Below are positions 24,011 to 35,714 of a DNA stretch of 64,000 nucleotides, piece by piece. The stretch's first letter is position 1; the number at the start of each line of letters is the position of its first letter. This DNA comes from Bog-473 sp963730395 (GTDB lineage: Bacteria > Actinomycetota > Acidimicrobiia > Acidimicrobiales > RAAP-2): NCBI GenBank assembly GCA_963730395.1, contig CAVSSK010000006.1:496001-560000 (forward strand). Direction: 5' to 3'. A model generated the notes under the pieces. That model did no database searches and was not told the DNA's origin. It worked only from the letters and a program-made list of their open reading frames with translations. Made by a program: the position numbers and the translations under genes.

Positions 24011-25212
24011 CCGCCCCTCCGTCCCCGCCCGGCCGCGAGGCGCTGATGCGCACCTATGCCGACCCGCCGGCCACGTTCGTCCGCGGCGACGGCACCGTCC
24101 TCTACGACGCCGAGGGCAAGGGGTATCTGGACTTCATCACCGGCCTCGCCGTCGTGTCGCTCGGCCACGCCCACCCGGCCGTGGCCGAGGCGGTCGCCGA
24201 GCAGGCCCGGACCCTGTGCCACGTCTCGAACCTGTACGGGAACACCCTCGCCCCCGAGGTGGCGAGGACCATCGACCGCCTGGTCAACGGCGGTACCGGG
24301 AGGGCCGGTGGACAGGTCTTCTTCGCCAATTCCGGCGCGGAGGCGAACGAGTGCGCACTGAAGCTGGCGCGGCGCTGGGCCGGCGGGGGCCGCCACGTCG
24401 TCATCAGCGCCGACAATTCGTTCCACGGCCGGACCCTGGCCACGCTGACGGCCACCGGCCAGCCCGAGAAGCAGGCGCCGTTCCTCCCGCTCCCCGAGGG
24501 CTTCGTGCACGTCCCCTACGACGACGTCCGCGCGCTCGACAAGGCGCTCGACCCCGACTCGGTCGCGGCCGTCCTGCTCGAGCCGCTCCAGGGTGAGGGT
24601 GGGGTCGTGGTGCCGAGCTCGGACTATCTCGGCGCGGTGCGGTCGCTGTGCACGGAACGCAACGCGCTCTTGATGCTCGACGAGGTCCAGACCGGTCTCG
24701 GCCGGACCGGCCACTGGTTCGCGTTCCAGGCTCAGGGGCTCGAGCCGGACGTGGTGACGATGGCCAAGGCGCTCGGCAACGGGATGCCCGTCGGCGCCTG
24801 CTGGGCCCGGGCCGAGGTGGCGGCCGCCTTCGGGCCGGGCGACCACGGCTCGACGTTCGGGGGACAGCCGCTCGCCCTGGCCGCCGTGCAGGCCACGCTG
24901 GCCGTGATGGAGGCCGAGGACGTGTGCGGCCGGGCCCGCACGGCCGGTGCGCGCCTGGCCGAGGGGCTGGCGCGGCTGCCCGGGGTGGTCTCGGTGCGCG
25001 GCGCGGGCCTGCTCCTGGCGGCGCAGCTGGCTGTTCCGGTGGCCAAGGAGGCCTCCGCGCTCGCGCTCGAGCGCGGATTGCTCGTCAACCCGGTACGCCC
25101 CGACGCCATCCGCGTCGCACCGCCGCTCCTCGTGCGCGACGAGGAGCTCGAGAGCGCGCTCCGGATCCTGGGCGACGTCCTGGCCGAGATCGTCGCCGGG
25201 GACGGCGACTGA
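24007..25212 (+). CDS. argD: Acetylornithine aminotransferase
   Basis: PLP-dependent class III aminotransferase of 401 residues converting acetylglutamate semialdehyde to acetylornithine. It shows YLDFITGLAVVSLGHAHPAV, the cofactor phosphate segment FFANSGAEANE, SFHGRTL, the aspartate LLMLDEVQTGLGRTG, and the PLP lysine in TMAKALGNGMPVGA. The start GTG overlaps the argB stop. Length and motifs are complete. Confidence 0.95.
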   Translation: MTAPPSPPGREALMRTYADPPATFVRGDGTVLYDAEGKGYLDFITGLAVVSLGHAHPAVAEAVAEQARTLCHVSNLYGNTLAPEVARTIDRLVNGGTGRAGGQVFFANSGAEANECALKLARRWAGGGRHVVISADNSFHGRTLATLTATGQPEKQAPFLPLPEGFVHVPYDDVRALDKALDPDSVAAVLLEPLQGEGGVVVPSSDYLGAVRSLCTERNALLMLDEVQTGLGRTGHWFAFQAQGLEPDVVTMAKALGNGMPVGACWARAEVAAAFGPGDHGSTFGGQPLALAAVQATLAVMEAEDVCGRARTAGARLAEGLARLPGVVSVRGAGLLLAAQLAVPVAKEASALALERGLLVNPVRPDAIRVAPPLLVRDEELESALRILGDVLAEIVAGDGD

Positions 25213-25229
25213 GGAGCGGAGCCCGACCC

Positions 25230-26156
25230 ATGCCCAACTTCTTCGACATCGACGCTCTGGACCCCGATTCGTGGGACCGGCTGCTCTCCCTGGCGCTGGA
25301 CGACCCGCCGCGGCCGTGGTTGCGCGGCCTGGGGGTCGCGCTTCTCTTCGAGAAGCCCTCGGCGCGGACCCGTAGCTCCTCCGAGATGGCGGTGGTCGAC
25401 CTGGGCGGGCATCCGGTCTACATCCAGGGCACCGAGGTCGGCCTCGACGTGCGCGAGACCGCCGAGGACGTCGCCCGGACGCTGGCCTGCTACCACCGCG
25501 TGCTGTGCGCCCGCGTCTTCGACCACGGGATCCTGGTGCGCATGGCCGCTGCGCTGGCACGGAGCGGCTTCGACACCCCGGTCGTGAACCTGCTCTCCGA
25601 CGCCGCCCATCCCTGCCAGGCCATCGCAGACGTGCTGACGCTGCGAGAAACGGTGGGCGCGTTGCGCAGCCGCGCCGTGACCTATGTCGGGGATGCCAAC
25701 AACGTGGCCCGCTCCCTGGCCAAGGCGGGCCTCCTCGAGGGGATGGATGTCCGCATCGCGTCGCCCCGGGGGTACACCTTCGGGGCCGACGAGCTGGCGG
25801 CGCTGCAGGCGTTCGCCGACCAAGCCGGGCGCGGCGGGTCGATCCAGCTCTTCGACGACCCACGGCAGGCCGCCAAGGGCGCGGCGGCGCTCTACACCGA
25901 CGTGTGGACGAGCATGGGCCAGGAGGAGGAACGGGCGGCCCGCCTGGAGGCCTTCGCGGAGTACACCGTCGACGACGACCTGGTCGACCTGGCTGCCGAC
26001 GATGCCGTCGTGTTGCACTGCCTGCCGGCACACCGGGGAGAGGAGATCACCGACGCGGTGCTCGAGGGCCCGCGCTCTGTGGTGTGGCGCCAGGCCGCCC
26101 ATCGCCGGACCGCCATGCGGGGGATCCTGGCCTGGTCCTCCGGAGGCCAGCCGTGA
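25230..26156 (+). CDS. argF: Ornithine carbamoyltransferase
   Basis: Makes citrulline from ornithine and carbamoyl phosphate. In the 308-residue protein the carbamoyl-phosphate loop reads SARTRSSSE instead of the common STRTRxSFE; the key Ser, Arg, Thr and Arg remain. HPCQAIADVLTL and the ornithine-site HCLPAHRGEEI are intact. It starts 17 bp after argD and overlaps argR by 4 bp. Confidence 0.94.
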   Translation: MPNFFDIDALDPDSWDRLLSLALDDPPRPWLRGLGVALLFEKPSARTRSSSEMAVVDLGGHPVYIQGTEVGLDVRETAEDVARTLACYHRVLCARVFDHGILVRMAAALARSGFDTPVVNLLSDAAHPCQAIADVLTLRETVGALRSRAVTYVGDANNVARSLAKAGLLEGMDVRIASPRGYTFGADELAALQAFADQAGRGGSIQLFDDPRQAAKGAAALYTDVWTSMGQEEERAARLEAFAEYTVDDDLVDLAADDAVVLHCLPAHRGEEITDAVLEGPRSVVWRQAAHRRTAMRGILAWSSGGQP

Positions 26157-26680
26157 GCGCGCACGCCGCCGGGCGCCTGACCAAGAACCAGCGCCAGCAC
26201 CGCATCGCCAAACTGCTCGAGACCCGGCCGGTCACGAGCCAGGCGCAGCTGGTGGCGCTGCTCGGCGACCAGGGGATAGAGGCGACCCAGACCACGGTCT
26301 CGCGCGACCTCGAGGATCTCGGGGCGGTCAAGGTGCGCCTCCCGGGCGGCGAGACGGCCTACGCGCTGCCGGAGCTCCCGGTGCACCAGATCGCTCCCGA
26401 GGACCACCTGCGGCGCGTCCTCGGCGAGTGGGTGGTCGAGGTGGCGTACTCGGGGAACCTGGTGGTGCTCCGGACGCCGCCGGGGTCGGCGCACGTCGTC
26501 GGATCGGCACTCGACCGCAGCGGGCTCGAGGGCGTCGTCGGTACCGTGGCGGGCGACGACACGGTGCTCGTCGTGGTCGACGAGCAGCTCGGCGGCCCCG
26601 TCATGGGCGAGCGGCTGCGGGACGTCGCCGGCATTGCCGTCACCAACAAGATCGCGTTGAATGGGAAAGAAGGGGACTGA
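26153..26680 (+). CDS. argR: Arginine repressor
   Basis: A 175-residue hexameric repressor that binds ARG boxes with arginine as co-repressor. The winged-helix N-terminal domain contains LLETRPVTSQAQLVALL and ATQTTVSRDLEDLGAVKV. The C-terminal arginine-binding domain contains VVLRTPPGSAHVVGSALDR and the GTVAGDDTVLVV strand with the arginine-contacting Asp pair. It is encoded inside the operon it probably regulates; the candidate operator is at 20852-20869 upstream of argC. Confidence 0.94.
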   Translation: MSAHAAGRLTKNQRQHRIAKLLETRPVTSQAQLVALLGDQGIEATQTTVSRDLEDLGAVKVRLPGGETAYALPELPVHQIAPEDHLRRVLGEWVVEVAYSGNLVVLRTPPGSAHVVGSALDRSGLEGVVGTVAGDDTVLVVVDEQLGGPVMGERLRDVAGIAVTNKIALNGKEGD

Positions 26681-26682
26681 TC

Positions 26683-27916
26683 ATGGCTGACCGGGTGGTA
26701 CTGGCCTACAGCGGCGGACTCGACACCTCGGTCGCCGTCCGCTGGCTCATCGAGAACGAGGGCGTCGAGGTCGTCGCGGTAGCGGTCGACGTCGGCCAGG
26801 CGGCGGACCGCGGCGGCGAGGATTGGGATGCCATCCGGACCCGGGCGCTGGCCGCCGGGGCGGTCGAGGCGGTCGTCATCGACGCGCGCCACGAGATGGC
26901 CGAGCAGTTCTGCGTGCCGGCGCTGCAGGCCAACGCCCGCTACGAGGGCAAGTACCCCCTCGTCTCCGCCCTGTCCCGGCCGGTGATCGTGCGCCACCTC
27001 GTGGCCGAGGCGCGTCGAGCACGGCGCGACGGCGGTGGCGCACGGGTGCACGGGCAAGGGGAACGACCAAGTGCGCTTCGAGGTGGGCGTGCGCGCCCTC
27101 GCCCCCGACCTCGGCATCTACGCACCCGCCCGAGTGTGGGGCCTCACCCGCGAGGACTGCGTGGAGCTGGCCGCCAAGTGGGAGATCCCCATCACGGTGA
27201 CCAAGGAGAAGCTGTACTCCATCGACGACAACCTGTGGGGCAGGGCGATCGAGTGTGGCGCGATCGAGGACCCGTGGGCGCCGGCGCCCGACGACGTGTA
27301 CACGCTGACCCGCGTCACAGAGACCGAGCCGGTCGAGGTCGTCGTGGGCTTCGAGGCGGGGGTCCCGATCAGTCTGGACGGGGCGGGCCTCTCGCCCTAC
27401 GACCTGATCAGCCGCCTGGGGGTCGCGGCGGGCAGTCGCGGCTTCGGGCGACTCGACATGGTCGAGAACCGCAGGGTCGGGATCAAGAGCCGGGAGGTCT
27501 ACGAGTGCCCGGCCGCACTGGCGCTGATCCTGGCCCACGCCGACCTCGAGGACCTCACGCTCGAGCGTGACCTCCATCACGAGAAGGCGCGCCTCGAGCC
27601 GCGCTGGTCCGAGCTGGTCTACGACGGGCTGTGGTACTCGCCGCTCAAGGAGGCGCTCCAGGCGTTCGTCACCGAGAGCCAGCGGCACGTCACCGGGGAG
27701 GTGCGCCTGCGCATTGCCGCGCCCGGCACGTGCACGGTCGTCGGACGGCGCAGCCCGCTCGCGCTCTACGACCACGGGCTGGCGACCTACGACGCGTCCG
27801 ACACCTTCCGGCATGCCGATGCCGAGGGCTTCGTGCGGTTGTGGGGTCTCGGTGTCGCGACCTGGTCGGCCCGCCAGGGCCCCGGCGCACAGGGCAGGAG
27901 CGGAAGGGGGCGGGAC
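26683..27916 (+). CDS. argG: Argininosuccinate synthase, one frameshift, reads into argH
   Basis: Joins citrulline and aspartate. The first frame (ATG 26683) has the ATP loop VVLAYSGGLDTSVAV and continues to LVAEA near 27012. The rest, from VEHGATAVAHGCTGKGNDQVRF to RLWGLGV, lies in the next frame, so one extra base sits at about 27010-27016. The second frame has no stop before the argH ATG and stays open through argH. An alternative-frame TGA overlaps that ATG as ATGA, the expected coupling, so a second indel near the argG end is possible. Together the parts make a complete enzyme of about 410 residues. Confidence 0.85.
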
Positions 27917-29320
27917 ATGACGCTGTGGGAGGGACGCATCTCGACCGGCATGGCGGACGCGGTGGCCGAGTTCACCGTGAGCCTGCCTTTCGACCGGGTG
28001 CTGGCCGGGGACGACCTCGTGGGGTCACGCGCCCACGTCAAGGGCCTCGGCAAGGCGGGGATACTGACCGACAGCGAGGTCGTCTCGCTCGTGGACGCGC
28101 TCGACATGGTCGAGGAGGAGTTCACGACGGGCGTCTTCGCGTTCGGCCCGGGGGACGAGGACGTCCACACCGCCATCGAGCGGCGGGTCACCGAACTGGC
28201 GGGCGACGTGGGAGCCAAGCTGCACACGGGACGGAGCCGCAACGACCAGGTCGCCACCGCGCTGCGCCTGTGGTGCCGCCGCTCGCTCGTGGCAGTGGCC
28301 ACCGAGGTCATGGCGTTGCAGGACACGCTGGCCCAACGCGCCCGCGAGGCGGCCGACGTGTACCTGCCGGGGTACACCCACATGCAACGGGCACAGCCCG
28401 TGCTGCTGGCGCACCATCTGCTGGCGCACGGCTGGGCGCTCGCCCGCGACGTCGACCGCCTCCTCACCACCGTCGACCGGCTCAACAGCTCACCCCTCGG
28501 CGCGGGGGCGCTGGCCGGCTCGTCGCTGCCGCTCGATCCCGACTACGTGGCCGCCGAGCTCGGGTTCCACGGCCGCTTCGAGAACTCCCTCGATGCGGTG
28601 TCGGATCGTGACTTCGTCGCCGAGGCCCTCTTCGATCTGGCCCTGCTCGGCGTCCACCTCTCGCGGATGGGGGAGGAGATCGTGCTGTGGTCGAGCGAGG
28701 AGTTCGGCTTCTGCACGCTCGACGACGCCTACGCCACGGGGAGCTCGATGCTCCCGCAGAAGAAGAACCCCGACGTGGCGGAGCTGGCCCGCGGCAAGAC
28801 GGGACGCCTCATCGGGCACCTCACCGCGGTGCTGGTGATGCTCAAGGGCCTGCCGCTCGCCTACAACCGCGACCTGCAGGAGGACAAGGAGCCGCTCTTC
28901 GACTCGGTGGTGCAGGTCTCGCGCGCCCTGATCGCGCTACGCGGCGTGTACGAGACGGCTTCGTGGCACGAGGACCGGATGCAGACGGCGGCGGACGGGC
29001 CGGCCGCCGCCGCCATCGACCTGGCCGAGATGCTCGTCGAGCAGGGCATGCCCTTCCGCCAGGCCCACGCGTTGGTCGGCGGCCTGGTCCGTGAGTCGCT
29101 CGAGCGGCATGTGCCGCTGGTCGAGCTGGTGGCGGCGCACCCGGAGCTCGGTGAGGCCGCGACCGAACTGCTCGAGCCCGGTGTGGCGGTGACACGCCGG
29201 CGCACGCCGGGCGGGGCCGGACCGGGGCCGGTCGGCGAGCAGGCCGAACGGTTCATCCGCCGCCGCGAGGTCGACCGCACCCGGCTGGCACAGTGGCGCC
29301 CGCCAGGGACGACGTCGTAG
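27917..29320 (+). CDS. argH: Argininosuccinate lyase
   Basis: Last step of arginine synthesis, releasing fumarate. The 467-residue protein opens MTLWEGRISTGM and shows EDVHTAIERRV, TGRSRNDQVAT, PGYTHMQRAQP and the signature GSSMLPQKKNPD of the fumarase/aspartase superfamily, with the catalytic Ser in that loop. GGAAGGGGG lies about 6 nt upstream of ATG 27917. The frame is continuous with the end of argG. Confidence 0.94.
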   Translation: MTLWEGRISTGMADAVAEFTVSLPFDRVLAGDDLVGSRAHVKGLGKAGILTDSEVVSLVDALDMVEEEFTTGVFAFGPGDEDVHTAIERRVTELAGDVGAKLHTGRSRNDQVATALRLWCRRSLVAVATEVMALQDTLAQRAREAADVYLPGYTHMQRAQPVLLAHHLLAHGWALARDVDRLLTTVDRLNSSPLGAGALAGSSLPLDPDYVAAELGFHGRFENSLDAVSDRDFVAEALFDLALLGVHLSRMGEEIVLWSSEEFGFCTLDDAYATGSSMLPQKKNPDVAELARGKTGRLIGHLTAVLVMLKGLPLAYNRDLQEDKEPLFDSVVQVSRALIALRGVYETASWHEDRMQTAADGPAAAAIDLAEMLVEQGMPFRQAHALVGGLVRESLERHVPLVELVAAHPELGEAATELLEPGVAVTRRRTPGGAGPGPVGEQAERFIRRREVDRTRLAQWRPPGTTS

Positions 29321-29578
29321 CGCTCGACCCTCGGGTTTGGGGGTCGGGGGCCGACGTAGGGGACGGTGACACCAGGTTCTCGGGGCGGTCCGGTGGCGTA
29401 CCCCCGTGTCGCGTAACCGGCAGGTGAACGCTGGATAAAGATTCGCCCCGAGCGCTTGTATTGGGATCCCCGATGCGCGCAACCTGTAACCCGGAGCCCG
29501 ATGAGGCGGCGAGCCGTCCTCGAGGACCGAGCTGGACACCACGACCCCGATCCCGACCCCCGACGTGGAGAGGCGCAC

Positions 29579-31045
29579 ATGGAGCGAATGACCGGCATCG
29601 ACCCGATGTTCGTCTACTCCGACACCCCCGAGACGCCGATGGAGATCGCGTACGCCTGCGTCTTCGACCCCTCCACCGCGGCCGGTGGTTACAGCTTCGA
29701 GCGGGTCACCGATGTGCTCGCCGACCGGATGCCGACGCTGGGGCCCTTCCGGCGCCGGCTGCTGCCCGTGCCGCTGGGCCTGGACCATCCCCGCTGGGTC
29801 GACGATCCGGACTTCGACCTGGGCAACCATCTCCGCCGGGCGGCGCTGCCCGAACCAGGCGATGAGGTCGAGTTCACCAAGATGGTGGCCGAGGTCATGG
29901 GCCGCCCCCTCCAGCCCGAGCAGCCGCCCTGGGAGATGCACATCATCGAGGGCCTGGCCGGGGGCATGGTCGGGCTGATCGCCAAGGTGCACCACTCCGT
30001 GATCGACGGGGTGGCCGGCGCGCAGCTGCTGGCCCAGCTCCTCGACTTCAACCCCGAGGGCCGCGCCGTCACCGAGCCGTGCCCGCCCTGGCTCCCGCCG
30101 CACCTGCCCTCGGGTGCCCGGCTGGTGACCGATGCGTTGCCGAGCGTGATGCAGAGCCCGATGCGGGCGCTGCGAGCGGCGCGGGAGATCGGCCGCACCG
30201 CGGTGCGCCTGGCCCGCTGCGCGTTCGACGACGACACCGGCCCGGTCTCCATCCCCATCGGCGCACCCTCCACCTTCGAGTCGCCGGTCGGCGCCCGGCG
30301 GGCAGTCTCCTTCGCCGTGCTCGACATGGCGGAGGTCCGCCTGCTCAAAGACCGCTACGAGTCCACGATCAACGACGTGGTCCTGGCCGTGTGCTCGGGC
30401 GCGCTGCGCACCCACCTGGCCGCGCACGACCAGGACACGGACAGCCCGCTCGTCGCGGTGGTCCCGGTGTCGGTGCGCAGCGACGGGGAGGCGGATGCGA
30501 CGGGGAACCAGTTGTCCGCCATGTTCGTCCCACTGGCCAACGACCGGCTGACGCCGCTGGAGCGGTTGCGGACGGTGACCGCCTCGAGCGCCTCGTGCAA
30601 GGGCCAGGAGCGCGCCGTCGGTTACGGCCCGATGGCGACGCTCCTGGCCGATGCCATCCCGCCCGCGCTGGCCAAGCCGGTGATCCAGCTGGGCGTGCGC
30701 TCGGGCGTCCTGCGCAGGCTGCGCGCCGGCAACCTCATGATCTCCAACGTGCCCGGTCCGGGATTCCCGCTCTACTTCGCCGGCATGGAGCTGCAGGCGG
30801 TGCACCCGCTCGGGCCCGTCGTCGACGGGGTGGCACTCAACATCACGGTGCAGAGCTACCGCGAGTCACTGTTCGTCGGGATCAACGCATGCGCCATGGC
30901 GGTCCCGGACCTTCCCGGTCTGGCGCGGGCCATGGTGGACGAGCTGCGCCTGCTCAGCCGGATGGCGGCCGGGGCGGGGGAGCGGCGGAGTTCCTCGCCG
31001 TCGCGCCGTCCCAGGGCGTCGGCGGCGCACACGCCGGCCGCCTGA
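29579..31045 (+). CDS. Wax ester synthase / diacylglycerol acyltransferase (WS/DGAT family)
   Basis: A 488-residue acyl-CoA-dependent O-acyltransferase for storage lipids. The catalytic motif HHSVIDG lies near residue 140. Family features include LPEPGDEVEFTKMVAEVMGRPL, NDVVLAVCSGALR, the NVPGPGFPLYFAG segment and SYRESLFVGINA. GAGAGG lies 7 nt upstream of ATG 29579. The C-terminal 25 residues are Ser/Arg-rich. Such genes are common in actinobacteria that store triacylglycerol; specificity for wax ester or triacylglycerol cannot be read from sequence. The 258 bp before it hold no gene that I can identify. Confidence 0.9.
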   Translation: MERMTGIDPMFVYSDTPETPMEIAYACVFDPSTAAGGYSFERVTDVLADRMPTLGPFRRRLLPVPLGLDHPRWVDDPDFDLGNHLRRAALPEPGDEVEFTKMVAEVMGRPLQPEQPPWEMHIIEGLAGGMVGLIAKVHHSVIDGVAGAQLLAQLLDFNPEGRAVTEPCPPWLPPHLPSGARLVTDALPSVMQSPMRALRAAREIGRTAVRLARCAFDDDTGPVSIPIGAPSTFESPVGARRAVSFAVLDMAEVRLLKDRYESTINDVVLAVCSGALRTHLAAHDQDTDSPLVAVVPVSVRSDGEADATGNQLSAMFVPLANDRLTPLERLRTVTASSASCKGQERAVGYGPMATLLADAIPPALAKPVIQLGVRSGVLRRLRAGNLMISNVPGPGFPLYFAGMELQAVHPLGPVVDGVALNITVQSYRESLFVGINACAMAVPDLPGLARAMVDELRLLSRMAAGAGERRSSSPSRRPRASAAHTPAA

Positions 31046-31122
31046 GCCGACACGGGGGTCGGGCCGCCGGCGTCGGCTGAGCCGGGTGGCGCCCGCCGCG
31101 CTCGGTGCGCCAGGGTGGCCCG

Positions 31123-31698
31123 GTGCAACGCTCAGACCTGGAGGGCGGCCCGGTCGCCGTCGCGCCGCTGCTGCTCAACAAGATCCTCGCTCGCGGGGAA
31201 CGGGCGGGGCGCATCGTCGAGGTCGAGGCGTACCACGGCGCGAACGACGCCGCCTCCCACGCCTACCGGGGGCGCACGGCGCGCACGGCGGTGATGTTCG
31301 GGCCGCCCGGGTTCCTCTACGTCTACTTCACCTACGGGATGCACTGGTGCGCCAACGTGGTGTGCGGGCCCGACGGAGAGGCGGCGGCGGTGCTGATCCG
31401 CGCCCTGGCCCCGACGGGCGGTCTCGACGCGATGCGGGAGGCCCGCCCAGCCGCCCGGCACGACCGCGACTTGGCCAACGGTCCCGCCAAGCTGTGCCAG
31501 GCCCTCGGGATAACCGGGGCGGACAACGCGACCGACCTCCTGGCCCGCGGCCGCCGAGCGGATGTCGTCCGGCTGCTGGACGACGGGACGCCGCCTCCCC
31601 GGCGTCCGGGTCGCGGGACGCGGATCGGCATCACGGAGGCCACGGAGAAGCGGTGGCGCTTCTGGGTCCCCGGGGACCCCGGCGTGTCGAGGCGGTGA
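31123..31698 (+). CDS. 3-methyladenine DNA glycosylase (AAG/MPG family)
   Basis: Excises alkylated purines in base excision repair. The protein of about 190 residues shows RIVEVEAYHGANDAASHAYRG with the catalytic Glu, ARTAVMFGPPGFLYVYFTYGMHWCANVV, and LANGPAKLCQALGI, the three main blocks of the family. GTG 31123 is preferred, 6 nt after a CAGGGT box; GTG 31105 is an in-frame alternative adding 6 residues. It is the last gene before the rrn operon. Confidence 0.9.
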   Translation: MQRSDLEGGPVAVAPLLLNKILARGERAGRIVEVEAYHGANDAASHAYRGRTARTAVMFGPPGFLYVYFTYGMHWCANVVCGPDGEAAAVLIRALAPTGGLDAMREARPAARHDRDLANGPAKLCQALGITGADNATDLLARGRRADVVRLLDDGTPPPRRPGRGTRIGITEATEKRWRFWVPGDPGVSRR

Positions 31699-32126
31699 CG
31701 CAGCGGTTGGAGTTGCCTGCGGAATAGCCTTCCGGCCTGGTGTTTCGAACAGGGACCACGCTCGCCGGCGTGTGTCACCGGCCTGTCACGACCCTGCAAC
31801 AACCTGCGTGCATCATGCTGTCATCGCATGACGTGACAGAAGGGACATGCGGTAGATCGAGGAGATCAGCAGGCGGCGCACGCCTCCGGTGGTCTGGTTT
31901 GGCGACCAGGGCGAGGCGGAAAGCCAGTTGGGCTTCGAGCACCGGGTGGCATGCGGAGGGCCGGGTGGTTCACCGCATGCCACCGGCCGGTGTCCGCGGG
32001 CGGTGGCGGGTCCTGAGAACCGGGCCGTTCGGGCGAGCATCCGCCAGCTTGGGCCGCTGCCCCGCTACCATCGGTTCGAGGCCGGTCCGGGGCCGATGCC
32101 CCGTGGAGTCCGGTCGCGCAGACGCG
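31699..32126. other. Non-coding region upstream of the rrn promoter
   Basis: About 430 bp between the glycosylase gene and the rrn promoter. No convincing gene or tRNA was found. It may hold upstream activating sequences or further rrn promoters, but no second promoter could be assigned. Confidence 0.4.
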
Positions 32127-32155
32127 TTGACGGTACGACGCGCGTCTGCTAGGGT
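32127..32155 (+). promoter_or_regulatory. rRNA operon promoter
   Basis: TTGACG (32127-32132), exactly 17 bp, then TAGGGT (32150-32155), a form typical of actinobacterial rRNA promoters. The transcript would start near 32162, about 340 nt before mature 16S. Confidence 0.75.
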
Positions 32156-32285
32156 GACACACCCGTCGGAACGGCCTCCCCTGGCCCTCCGACAGCCGAA
32201 GGAGACTTTCCGGCGACGCAATTCGTCCGGAACAGTCCTTCGGGACACCCGGCACCAACACCGGCAGGATAGGTGTGTGCCCGGT

Positions 32286-32314
32286 CGCTCCTTGAAAACG
32301 GAATAGTGAGAGCC
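32286..32314 (+). other. 16S processing stem, 5' arm
   Basis: This segment, containing CTTGAAAACGGAATAGTGAG, is nearly the reverse complement of 34185-34214 in the 16S-23S spacer. The two would pair to enclose 16S as a substrate for RNase III-type processing. Confidence 0.75.
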
Positions 32315-32499
32315 AAAAGCCAGTGCGGGCAATCCATTCGGACTCAAACGGATGGGTTGTACGTCAATTAAGCATTACGCAGGCCTCGAACCCTCTGGGT
32401 GAGGGGTCTGTGGTTACCAATGGTTCGAGTCAAATCATGGTGACTCTCTGATTCTTGGCCGGCTGAGCACCCTTCGGGGAGCCCGACCGGTCGTGAGTC

Positions 32500-34029
<1,530 letters not shown>

Positions 34030-34184
34030 AGTGCTGTCAGCTATAGATGCTGACCACTACCCAGTTGAACACTGGTTACTCGGGCGCTCTCGTACACCGG
34101 CAGTTGATCGGCCGCCTTCGAACGCCTTGCTTTGCGAGGCAATCGGAGCCCGCCCCTCACGAACCGGTCCCTACGGGATCGACC

Positions 34185-34214
34185 GGACTCTCACTATTCC
34201 GTTTTGAGGGAGCG
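34185..34214 (+). other. 16S processing stem, 3' arm
   Basis: Contains CTCACTATTCCGTTTTGAGG, complementary to 32286-32314 with few mismatches. Confidence 0.75.
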
Positions 34215-34419
34215 GCCCTTTGGGTCGATCCCGGTGACGTCCCCGGTATGCCGTCCGGCCTGTACCTCCGAGTCGAGCTCTTCTCGAGCTCCTCGGTCTT
34301 CAGCGCCCTGGCCGCCAGGGACCGCTCACCCCGTGTGTGCCCCGGTCGGGCGGTTGTTCCGCGCTGTGCCGCCTTTGCGGCGTCTGTCTGTGTGGAGACC
34401 CGGCCCCGGCGTGCGCTGT

Positions 34420-34454
34420 GCAGCCCCTTGAGAATTCCAAAGCGAGCACGAGCA
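34420..34454 (+). other. 23S processing stem, 5' arm
   Basis: GCAGCCCC and TTCCAAAGCGAGCACGAGCA in this segment pair with 39096-39129 downstream of 23S. Confidence 0.75.
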
Positions 34455-34998
34455 TCTTTGTTCTCCAAGCTACAAAGAGCCAACGGCGGATGCCTTGGCG
34501 CCTAAAGCCGAAGAAGGACGTGGGCGACTGCGAAAAGCCACGGGAAGCTGTCTACCAAGCGACGATCCGTGGATATCCGAATGGGGCAACCCAGCACCTG
34601 TCATGAGGTGTTACACCCGCCTGAATGTATAGGGCGGGGCGAGGGAACCGGGTGAATTGAAACATCTAAGTAACCCGAGGAGAGGAAAACAACAGTGACT
34701 CCCTGAGTAGCGGCGAGCGAAACGGGAAGAGCCTAAACCGTGCCGGTGTCAAAGCCTGGTGGCGTTGCCGGTATGGGGTTGTGGGATTCGAGAGACGGGG
34801 CACCAGACCCGTCACGGAGTTACAAATCCAATGTCTAGTGGAATCAGTCAGGAAAGCTGAACCGTAGAGGGTAATGGTCCCGTACACGAAACGCATTGGA
34901 CTCCGCTTGAACACCCGAGTAGCGCCGGATCCGGGAAAGCCGGCGTGAATCTGCGAGGACCATCTCGTAAGGCTAAGTACTCTTAGGCGACCGATAGC

Positions 34999-35034
<36 letters not shown>

Positions 35035-35220
35035 GGGAGGGGAGTGAAATAGTACCTGAAACCGTTGGCTTACAAACAGTCAAAGCGTCGTTGCTCCACC
35101 GTTGCCATGATCCCTTCGGGTGAGATTGGTGACACATGGTGGATGTCAGCCGTGATGGCGTGCCTTTTGAAGAATGAGCCAGCGAGTTACGGTGTGTGGC
35201 GAGGTTAACCAGCGATGGGT

Positions 35221-35257
<37 letters not shown>

Positions 35258-35683
35258 CGCATGCTGTAGACCCGAAGCCGAGTGAGCTTGCCATGGGCAG
35301 GCTGAAGCGAAGGTAAGACTTCGTGGAGGGCCGAACCCACCTAGGTTGAAAACTGGGGGGATGACCTGTGGCAAGGGGTGAAAGGCCAATCAAACTCGGT
35401 GATAGCTGGTTCTCCCCGAAATGCATTTAGGTGCAGCGTCGGGTGTTCAGCATCGGAGGTAGAGCACTGGATGGGCTAGGGGGCCTACAAGCTTACTGAC
35501 CCCAACTAAACTCCGAATGCCGATGCTCTAGAACCCGGCAGTGAGACCACGAGGGATGAGCTTCGTTGGTCGAAAGGGAAACAGCCCAGACCGCCGGCTA
35601 AGGCCCCAAATTCTTGACTAAGTGGAAAACGATGTGGGAACGCAAAGACAGCCAGGAGGTTGGCTCAGAAGCAGCCATCCTTA

Positions 35684-35714
<31 letters not shown>

